A DNA stretch of 28,896 bases, taken from positions 1 through 28,896 of the IMG/VR virus record IMGVR_UViG_3300027797_002174; one strand, 5' to 3'. The DNA comes from a virus. Position 1 is the first letter of the stretch; each line of letters starts with the position of its first letter. Below the pieces are notes generated by a model. It worked only from the letters and a program-made list of their open reading frames with translations. It did no database searches and had not been told where the DNA came from. This document shows positions 1 to 6,200 of the stretch, piece after piece. The position numbers and the translations under genes were made by a program.

Positions 1-14
1 AAATCTCAATAATA

Positions 15-42
15 TTGACCTTACACTATAATAGTGTATAAT
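15..42 (+). promoter_or_regulatory. Sigma70-type promoter for the queD operon
   Basis: TTGACC at 15-20 and TATAAT at 37-42 are separated by 16 bases, close to the bacterial consensus. The predicted start is near 49, leaving a leader of about 65 bases before the queD start codon. This suggests early transcription by host polymerase. A perfect 7-bp inverted repeat (TACACTA, loop TAA, TAGTGTA at 22-38) fills the spacer and touches the -10. Confidence 0.7.
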
Positions 43-115
43 TACTGTATGCGGACTCAGGCATTCATCCCGCAATATAAACTCTGCATGCCATTGCTTA
101 TTCAAGGAGAATACA

Positions 116-622
116 ATGGCAACTTTACAACCTGTAGTATACAAGTATCAAAGCACAAAAGAATATCACGACGCATTTCCTTGCGCCTATCGTCAATGGC
201 GAAGTGATAGTCACTGTAACTTAATTCACGGTTACAGTTTTTCAATGAAGTTTTATTTTGGCACTAATGATTTGGATGTTCGTAATTGGGCGGCTGATTA
301 TGGTGGTTTAAAAGAACTTAAAAAGATCCTAGAAGATCAATTTGATCATACACTTATTGTAGCGCAAGATGATCCAGAAATGGCCACATACAAACTGCTA
401 CAGGAAAAGAAAATGGCTAAAGTGGTAGTTCTTCCACGTTTAGGATGTGAAGGATTGAGTGACATGCTTTACAAGTATGTGAATGGTGTTTACATTCCGG
501 AATTATGGGGGCCGGGCGAAGCGGCTCGTTTATGGTGCTATCGTGTAGAAGTACGTGAAACTCAAAGCAATATGGCATTCCGAGAAGGACACAGGGAATG
601 GAATGAGGACTTACTTTCATAA
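116..622 (+). CDS. queD: QueD-like 6-carboxytetrahydropterin synthase homologue with altered zinc site
   Basis: This 168-residue protein belongs to the T-fold family of QueD and 6-pyruvoyl-tetrahydropterin synthase. QueD converts dihydroneopterin triphosphate to 6-carboxytetrahydropterin on the way to 7-deazaguanines (queuosine, preQ0). The alignment I can make by eye matches the family cysteine to C34 (C-N-L-I-H-G-Y), the catalytic histidine to H78 (F-D-H) and the pterin-binding glutamate to E112. The usual three zinc histidines (one in FxAAH, two in HGH) become Y25, H38 and Y40, so two are replaced by tyrosine. The start follows AAGGAG by 8 bases. It is the first gene of an operon with the small membrane protein and uvsE. 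It could feed modification of phage DNA or host tRNA, but no other deazaguanine gene lies in the window. The family is fairly sure; the activity is not. Confidence 0.8.
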   Translation: MATLQPVVYKYQSTKEYHDAFPCAYRQWRSDSHCNLIHGYSFSMKFYFGTNDLDVRNWAADYGGLKELKKILEDQFDHTLIVAQDDPEMATYKLLQEKKMAKVVVLPRLGCEGLSDMLYKYVNGVYIPELWGPGEAARLWCYRVEVRETQSNMAFREGHREWNEDLLS

Positions 623-773
623 ACTTTGGCGTATTTGGGCCAAAGCATTGGGTGAAAAAGCAGGCAGTTCGGACGTGGAGGCGGATCGAATTGCTTGCAT
701 TCGTACCTTAGTTGTGTTAATATACATTATAACGAACTTTTTTATAATCGCAGGCGTCATAAGGCATTGGTAA
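603..773 (+). CDS. Small single-span membrane protein
   Basis: This 56-residue protein starts with MRTYFHKLWRIW. It has a basic/aromatic N-terminus, a charged middle (about residues 15-30, A-D-R-I-A-C-I-R) and one hydrophobic segment (about 31-50) ending in R-H-W. The start at 603 is preferred because AGGGA lies 5 bases upstream; an in-frame ATG further upstream at 555 has weaker support and would deepen the overlap with queD. The gene overlaps the queD end by 20 bases, and its stop overlaps the uvsE start as TAATG, so the three look translationally coupled. I remember similar short proteins with an ALGEKA-like motif and a C-terminal membrane span in T4-type cyanophages. Function unknown; an inner-membrane location is inferred. 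Confidence 0.65.
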   Translation: MRTYFHKLWRIWAKALGEKAGSSDVEADRIACIRTLVVLIYIITNFFIIAGVIRHW

Positions 774-1798
774 TGAAACGTATAGGCTTTGCATGTAAAT
801 GGATTGACTCTCCTCATCAGGTTAACGGCATCGATAAAAACGATGACGCTAAACAATACAACACTGGTACCACCACTATCAGCTGGTTAAACAGACAAAC
901 TAAAGATGTAGCGGAACAAAGACTATGGGACCTAATGGTTCAAAATCTTGAAGCCACACATAAACTAGTTAAACGAGTAGGAGAACTAAATGAGAATCTT
1001 AGGATGGTTCGTATTAGCAGTGATTTGTTGCCTGCTTTTACCCAAGATACTTGGAGTTATTTTTGGCGCAAGCCTGATGTTGTTAGCTATCTTGAACGCC
1101 ATTTTTTGGCTATTGGCAACAGTGCTCGTAGGAGCAATGTACGTCTTAGTTTTCATCCTGGTCAGTTCACTGTTCTTGCTTCCATTAATCCTGGTATTGT
1201 CGATCGTAGCATAGAGGAGTTTGAATATCATGCATCAATGGCCGCTTGGATGGGTTTTGGTAAAAAGTTCCAAGACCTTAAAATCAACGTACACATCTCG
1301 GGTAAACTGGGTCCAGACGGAATCCGACAAGCGTACAAACGCCTTAGTCCCGAAGCACGAAATTGCATTACAATTGAAAACGAAGAAAATGCATGGGGGT
1401 TAGATGATTGTCTCACTATCAGCGATATTATACCTATTGTTCTTGACGTCCATCATTTTTGGATCAGAGAAGGCAAATACTTGGATCCTAGCGATGCCAG
1501 AGTTGCACGGGTTGTTAATAGCTGGCGCGGTGTTCGTCCTACTATGCATTACTCCATCAGTAGAGAAGACTACCTTGTTGAGCATGATACAATGGTTTTA
1601 CCAGACCACGAACACCTTCTTCTAAACGGATACAAAAAGCAAAAGCTCAGAGCACACTCTGACTTTTATTGGAATACAAAAGTTAGTGAGTGGGCTTTGA
1701 GCTTTTTGGAAACACACGATATTATGTGCGAATCCAAAGGAAAGAATCTGGCTAGCTTTGCCCTTTACGAGCAAGCTAAGAAACTTAAACTGCTTTAG
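773..1798 (+). CDS. uvsE: UvsE/UVDE-type UV damage endonuclease
   Basis: This 341-residue TIM-barrel endonuclease is expected to nick DNA 5' of UV photoproducts. Family motifs appear in order: R-I-S-S-D (80-84), F-H-P-G-Q (127-131), N-V-H-I-S (172-176), I-E-N-E (201-204), D-V-H-H (225-228), M-H-Y-S (258-261), A-H-S-D (294-297) and C-E-S-K (319-322). Together they supply the metal ligands H128, H174, E202, D225, H228, H259, H295 and E320. The residue two before H259 is T257, where the Thermus enzyme has a carboxylated lysine. The start at 773 gives the normal family N-terminus (MKRIGFACKW) and overlaps the upstream stop as TAATG. A longer in-frame start at 695 would extend into the membrane-protein gene and is unlikely. 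The end overlaps the convergent gene at 1785 by 14 bases. It fits a phage exposed to sunlight in surface water. Confidence 0.93.
   Translation: MKRIGFACKWIDSPHQVNGIDKNDDAKQYNTGTTTISWLNRQTKDVAEQRLWDLMVQNLEATHKLVKRVGELNENLRMVRISSDLLPAFTQDTWSYFWRKPDVVSYLERHFLAIGNSARRSNVRLSFHPGQFTVLASINPGIVDRSIEEFEYHASMAAWMGFGKKFQDLKINVHISGKLGPDGIRQAYKRLSPEARNCITIENEENAWGLDDCLTISDIIPIVLDVHHFWIREGKYLDPSDARVARVVNSWRGVRPTMHYSISREDYLVEHDTMVLPDHEHLLLNGYKKQKLRAHSDFYWNTKVSEWALSFLETHDIMCESKGKNLASFALYEQAKKLKLL
990..1214 (+). CDS. Possible nested hydrophobic ORF inside uvsE (unproven)
   Basis: In the +1 frame of uvsE there is a 74-codon ORF beginning MRILGWFVLAVICC. It is almost entirely hydrophobic, with room for two or three membrane spans, and contains few charged residues. 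An AGGAGA sequence at 979-984 lies 5 bases before its ATG, as good a ribosome site as those of several real genes here. Against it: in this frame the second codon position is the third position of uvsE codons, which are T-rich in this genome. That automatically produces hydrophobic residues, and a second similar ORF at 1404-1625 in the same frame shows the effect. Low confidence. Confidence 0.2.
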   Translation: MRILGWFVLAVICCLLLPKILGVIFGASLMLLAILNAIFWLLATVLVGAMYVLVFILVSSLFLLPLILVLSIVA

Positions 1799-2015
1799 GA
1801 GTACGTGGCTTTTTAACAGCAGGTGCTTTCTTGGCAGCAGGTGCTTTCTTGGCAGCAGGTGCTTTCTTAGGTTTAGCTTCAATAACTGAAGTTATAGCAA
1901 CTTCAGCAACTGGTGCTGGTTCAGCAACTGGAGTTGGTTCAACTTTGTAAGGTACACCACCGGGTGCAACTACATCGTGCTTACCTGTGAAAAATTCTTT
2001 AATCTTATTGAACAT
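1785..2015 (-). CDS. Small protein with lysine/alanine/proline-rich repeat tail
   Basis: This 76-residue protein begins MFNKIKEFFTGK. A middle rich in P, V, A and E (about residues 18-46) is followed by a strongly basic tail (48-76) of three A-P-A-A-K-K-type repeats ending K-P-R-T-P-K-A-V. The start at 2015 is chosen because AGGAGG sits 7 bases upstream; a longer in-frame start at 2063 would lie beyond the ribosome site and promoter. A late-type box (CATAAATA, minus strand, about 2042-2035) precedes it with a leader of about 14 bases. The tail resembles histone H1-like or other nucleic-acid-binding tails, so binding DNA or another polyanion is a guess. Its 3' end overlaps uvsE by 14 bases, convergently. 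Function unknown. Confidence 0.75.
   Translation of the reverse strand: MFNKIKEFFTGKHDVVAPGGVPYKVEPTPVAEPAPVAEVAITSVIEAKPKKAPAAKKAPAAKKAPAVKKPRTPKAV
1819..1869. repeat. Three tandem copies of an 18-bp unit
   Basis: The unit starting GCAGGTGCTTTCTTGGCA begins at 1819, 1837 and 1855. The third copy is partial. The repeats encode the KKAPAA-type tail of the minus-strand gene and keep its frame, so unit number can change by slippage without a frameshift. Confidence 0.9.
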
Positions 2016-2034
2016 ATATGTTCCTCCTGTAGAG

Positions 2035-2050
2035 TATTTATGAATAAATA
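2035..2050. promoter_or_regulatory. Palindromic divergent pair of T4 late-like promoter boxes
   Basis: The 16 bases TATTTATGAATAAATA form a perfect inverted repeat, TATTTAT / GA / ATAAATA. Read on each strand it gives ATAAATA, 7 of 8 matches to T4 late TATAAATA (CATAAATA on the minus strand, AATAAATA on the plus strand). The minus copy is well placed for the gene starting at 2015. By T4 geometry the plus copy would start RNA at about 2056, the first base of the SOD start codon. Promoter activity is inferred from the match alone. Confidence 0.5.
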
Positions 2051-2055
2051 TCATT

Positions 2056-2616
2056 ATGTACAACTTTATTAAGCATATTACCCTAAACGAGGGTCACACT
2101 CCTAAAACATTGGAGCAGTCTCCTTTGCCGTATGCCAAAGACGATTTGGAACCAGTTAAAAGCGAAAAAACTATAGACTATCACTACGGCACATTATACA
2201 AAGGCTATGTGGACCGTTACAACAAAGGTGAAGGCGATGCTGACTTCAACGAAGCAGGTGCTTTTTTGCATGACATATATTTCAAACAATTTCACAAACC
2301 AGTTGGTAACAACCATCCTGAACACATATCTTTGAACTTTATCAATAAGCATTTTAAAACATTTGATAATTTTAAAGACAAAGTGCAAAAATCTGCCATG
2401 GGCATACAAGGTTCTGGATGGGTATATCTAGCACGAGATGGATCAATTAAAACCATCCAAAATCACCAAATCAAAATGGATATTATTCTGTTAATTGATT
2501 GGTGGGAACATGCGTGGGCGTTGGATTATCAAGCTGACAAAAAAGCCTATTTGCGCAACATATACAAAATTATCAACTGGAACTTGATCAGTTCTAGAAT
2601 TGGTCGAGTGTCTTAA
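2056..2616 (+). CDS. Fe/Mn superoxide dismutase homologue
   Basis: This 186-residue protein has the Fe/Mn SOD fold signature. The alpha-hairpin half carries L-P-Y-A-K-D-D-L-E-P (24-33) and D-Y-H-Y-G (41-45). The C-terminal half has G-S-G-W (119-122), D-W-W-E-H-A-W (148-154) and Y-L-R...I-N-W (165-175). The four metal ligands are all present: H43, H72, D148 and H152. The gateway tyrosine corresponds to Y51. The second-sphere Gln of many SODs is replaced by H137 (N-H-Q), as in mycobacterial-type Fe SODs, while the usual H30-type residue is L47. It may therefore convert superoxide to peroxide and oxygen, most likely with iron or either metal. There is no signal peptide, so it should be cytoplasmic. 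Length is close to normal. The 3' end overlaps the convergent zinc-finger-like gene by 23 bases. I see no good ribosome site at the start, which may be leaderless. The fold call is strong; activity is untested. Confidence 0.87.
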   Translation: MYNFIKHITLNEGHTPKTLEQSPLPYAKDDLEPVKSEKTIDYHYGTLYKGYVDRYNKGEGDADFNEAGAFLHDIYFKQFHKPVGNNHPEHISLNFINKHFKTFDNFKDKVQKSAMGIQGSGWVYLARDGSIKTIQNHQIKMDIILLIDWWEHAWALDYQADKKAYLRNIYKIINWNLISSRIGRVS

Positions 2617-2884
2617 GGCTACTTACTGGCATGTCCCAAACATGCCGACTTTCAACACCTTTTTCCTGGGCAAACTTCTTAGCATCACAATCCCCGCACA
2701 CGTGATAAAAATTGTTGTTTAGACGCTTGGGATCCATATTGCCCTTGTCACGTTTAAATACTCCTTGACAACAGTCACATCGAAACACAATGACTGTTTT
2801 TTTACGACTGTAAGTATGGTGCTTGCCGCGTTTGCTGGTGCGTACATGCTGGGTTTGAATAAATTCAGTGTTGATATACATCAT
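2594..2884 (-). CDS. Small CxxC zinc-finger-like protein
   Basis: This 96-residue protein is basic at the N-terminus (R-T-S-K-R-G-K-H-H, residues 15-23). It has a likely four-cysteine metal site: C-D-C-C around 36-39 and C-G-D-C around 63-66, with H62 nearby and a conserved-looking loop between. This is a zinc-ribbon-like arrangement, suggesting nucleic acid or protein binding. The start could be 2884 or 2881 (two adjacent ATGs), and no clear ribosome site is visible. A TGTAAATA box (minus strand, 2893-2886) lies just upstream. The gene is convergent with the SOD and divergent from erpA. I do not recognise a named family. Confidence 0.7.
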   Translation of the reverse strand: MMYINTEFIQTQHVRTSKRGKHHTYSRKKTVIVFRCDCCQGVFKRDKGNMDPKRLNNNFYHVCGDCDAKKFAQEKGVESRHVWDMPVSSLKTLDQF

Positions 2885-2885
2885 G

Positions 2886-2893
2886 TATTTACA
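2886..2893 (-). promoter_or_regulatory. Late-like promoter box for the zinc-finger-like gene
   Basis: TGTAAATA on the minus strand matches T4 late TATAAATA at 7 of 8 positions. By T4 geometry RNA would start near 2880, at or inside the first two ATGs, so the transcript would have essentially no leader. Confidence 0.35.
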
Positions 2894-2914
2894 TTAAGGT
2901 TATAAAAAGCCTTT

Positions 2915-2922
2915 GATAAATA
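2915..2922 (+). promoter_or_regulatory. Late-like promoter box for erpA and the giant fibre gene
   Basis: GATAAATA matches TATAAATA at 7 of 8 positions. The predicted RNA start near 2928 gives a 12-base leader that contains GAGGG (2930-2934), 5 bases before the erpA ATG at 2940. It is the nearest promoter candidate upstream of the structural block. Confidence 0.5.
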
Positions 2923-2939
2923 TCATATCGAGGGCTATT

Positions 2940-3263
2940 ATGATCACTATTTCCGAATCAGCAAAAACAAAAATCAAAGATTTACTCTACGAAGAGGGCA
3001 ATCCAAAACTATCATTACGTACTTTTGTACAAGGGGGCGGCTGTAGCGGATTCAGCTACGGATTTACTTTTGACGAAGAAATGAATGAAGACGATTTTCA
3101 ATTGCCTTTAGACGAATTTAAGGTACTTATAGATGCAATGAGTATGCAATATCTGTCAGGTGCTGAGATAGATTATAAAGAAGATTTACAAGGCAGTTCA
3201 TTCAGCATAAAGAACCCCAACGCAACTTCAACTTGCGGATGCGGTTCTAGCTTTGGAGTTTAA
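2940..3263 (+). CDS. erpA: ErpA/IscA-type (HesB family) iron-sulfur cluster carrier
   Basis: This 107-residue A-type carrier is expected to receive an Fe-S cluster and pass it to client enzymes. The three family cysteines are present: C35 in G-G-G-C-S-G-F and C99/C101 in T-C-G-C-G-S-S-F. The stretches G-F-T-F-D, M-S-M-Q-Y-L and N-P-N-A-T-S-T-C are very close to proteobacterial ErpA. The ATG at 2940 is preferred over an upstream TTG at 2913 because GAGGG lies 5 bases before it and it gives the normal family length. The ribosome site of the giant fibre gene (GGAG at 3255-3258) lies inside the erpA end, so the two are likely co-transcribed. HesB-like genes are known in marine T4-type phages. The client is unknown. 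Confidence 0.92.
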   Translation: MITISESAKTKIKDLLYEEGNPKLSLRTFVQGGGCSGFSYGFTFDEEMNEDDFQLPLDEFKVLIDAMSMQYLSGAEIDYKEDLQGSSFSIKNPNATSTCGCGSSFGV

Positions 3264-3266
3264 TAA

Positions 3267-6200
3267 ATGGCACAAAATATAATTGATATTGGCGTACAGG
3301 GTAACGACGGAACAGGCGATAGTATCCGCACATCATTTGATAAAGTTAATAAAAACTTTAACGAAATCTATGCTATCTTTGGCGGTGGTGGAACTATACC
3401 ATTTACCCAGCTGGCTGATGCTCCTGCTAGCTATTCAGCTAATCAAGTTATTATGGCCGCCACTACGGGTGGTGCTTTAACTGCACGAACAATACGAGGA
3501 ACAGGCGGTATTACCGTTATTACTTCAAATAACAGCGAAGTAGTTATTAATAGTAGCGATACAGGATTGGCAGCTGAGACAACTCCTACTTTAGGTGTAT
3601 CATTAAATGCTAATTCATTTACCATTGGACGTTTAGGCACACCTAGTCAAGCACTAGTGGATGCGTTTAATATCACTTTTCCAAATACTCCAACAACATT
3701 GTCTCAATTGGCAATCAGTAAAGGATATGCAGATTCTCGTTATATTGCTGTGTCTACAACAGGTGCTGTTGAAGGACCGTTAAAATCAAGAGATGAACCG
3801 CTGACACCTCAAATAGGTGTTAGTGGATACGATGACAGTTTAACCAGCAACTATCTTGCAACTGAAGTTATGCAACGTAAGGACACAGTGTACCGAGGTG
3901 GTGATACCATGACCGGTGCATTAACATTGAGCGATCATCCTAGTCCCATGGCTGGACAACAAACTCCCAATACCAGTGACGATTTACAAGCAGCCACAAA
4001 ATTTTATGTTGATAATAACACTTACTATAGCGGTGTTAATCTTTATGTTTCAGCTACCAAAGGTGACGATTTGCAATCCAAGACACCTGCTGGGCGAGAA
4101 GGTCGAGGATTTCAGTACGCATATAAAACTGTGGGTGCGGCTGCACTTCAAGCTGACAATTTAATTAATCTAAGTAATACTGAGCCTGGTCCATATAGAC
4201 AAACTATCACGTACACAGTTGGTCCAACTCAATACAAATCAACAATACAAAATGTTGTGTTGTCGGGCGGGAATTCTGGCATTTCTGGATACGTAGATGC
4301 GGCCGCACTATTAAGAGCAAATAAACAATTTATTCAATATGAAACTATTGCATATCTAAATAAAAAATATGTCAATGCATTTACAATTGATCAACCATAT
4401 TGGACAAATATAATTGGCAGAATTGTTGAAGGAGTAAGTTACGATTTAGTATTGAGTAATGATACTGGTTCTAACATAACTAATTACAACTCCGTTACTC
4501 AAACTTCAATTTTATACAATTCGTACAACGCCGATATTATTGCAAATCAGTTGAGCCAGTTAATAGACGGAATAACCTATGCTAAACAGCAAATATTAGA
4601 TTTTAGTTATGACACCACTGATTTACAAACATACGTTGGTTCACTAGTTGACGCATTAACTTACGATTTAGTTTTTGGTGGCAACTATCAAAGTATACAA
4701 GCGGCTCTTGCGTTTGCAGGTGCAGGAACTGATTTATCAAACGAAGAACTATCAGATCTTATTGATTATAGTTCTATTCAAGTTATTAGTTTGCTGACTA
4801 ACGGTAGTGATATCACGTTTACATTTGCAAGTCAAGACAGTGTTCCATACAAAGTTGGAAGTGATGTTATTATTAAAGGAATGGTCCCAATAGGTTACAA
4901 TGGAACATTTACTGTTACTGCTGTAACTAACAATAGCGTAACCATCAGTAGTGCATACATTACATCGTTAACATCTGCATCATTTACTGGACGTATTGAC
5001 AACGGTACTATTGGGCAGTCTGGAACAAAATTAACAGTGACTGGTTCTGTTACAGGAACTATCACTGTGGGTATGTCTTTGAGCGGTGGTAATATTCCCG
5101 TAGGAACATACGTGTCGTCTCAATTTTCTGGCACGCCTGGAGGAATAGGAGTATACATTCTTAGTTCAACATTGTCTCAAACATTGACCTCAATTGTTGG
5201 TGTGAGCAATGCTGTTGTAACGCCTGGAGTTATTGTAAAAAGCAATATCATTAATAATATTTTACAAGCCAACGGTGTGAGTGATAACACAACTGCGGTG
5301 AATTCATTAACAAGTAATGCTACTATTATTTCAAATATTCTAATTAGTGGTAATATTCCTGATTTTGAATTACCAACACAATCCGCAAATACTACTGGAC
5401 AAAAAAGTGCCGCAAGTTTGTTGTTGTCTAACATTAAATTTATACAGGCAGAATTAACTTCATATATCACTGAAAATTATCCAAATTTATCTTATGATAG
5501 AGTTGCGTCACGACGAGATATAGAGTATATTGTTTACAGCTTAGTATACGATTTACTATACGGTGGCAATAGCCAAAGTGTGTATGCAGGAAACAGATAT
5601 AGATACGGCGGGCTACTTCGTGTAACAACCGCAGAGCAACCTGCATGTGTGACGGCAATTGGCTATTTTAAAGATAAATTATTATCATTTATTGTAGATA
5701 ATAAAGCACCAGTTACATTGTTACAACAAACTGTATCTCAGTATACCAATGAAACATTAACTGGCGGGCTGGCATCGGCCAGCAGTTTAACAACAAACCT
5801 TAATTCTATTCAGCGCATAATTGACGGCACAGTTTTATCCCCAACTGTAACTTTGCCTACAACTACAACCACAAGTTCGTCATTACAAACTTTAAGAACT
5901 GCTATTCGAGCAAATACAAATGCATTAAAGAGTGTTGCATTAACATATGTTAATGCTAATTTTCCAGTTATTAATACACCAACTATTATTGCCACTGTCA
6001 ACAGTTTGTTCAGTTCAATAACTGATACGCTAACATTGGGCATTAGCACTAGACCAACAGTTAACTATAATTTTCCTGCTGGATTATCGACCGGATACCG
6101 CAATGCAATTTCATCTATTCTAAACAACTTGGATTTCATCAGTGCTGAGGCAGTGGCATGGATGAACATAAACTTTGCTGGAACTACTGGTCTTAACACC

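Noticed and set aside
1404-1625. A second hydrophobic ORF in the +1 frame of uvsE.
   Set aside because: No ribosome site, and the hydrophobic bias is explained by T-rich third codon positions of uvsE. It overlaps strongly conserved UVDE motifs.
2913-2939. An upstream TTG start extending erpA by nine residues.
   Set aside because: The TTG lies upstream of the predicted late RNA start, the extension is not part of the family, and the ATG at 2940 has its own ribosome site.
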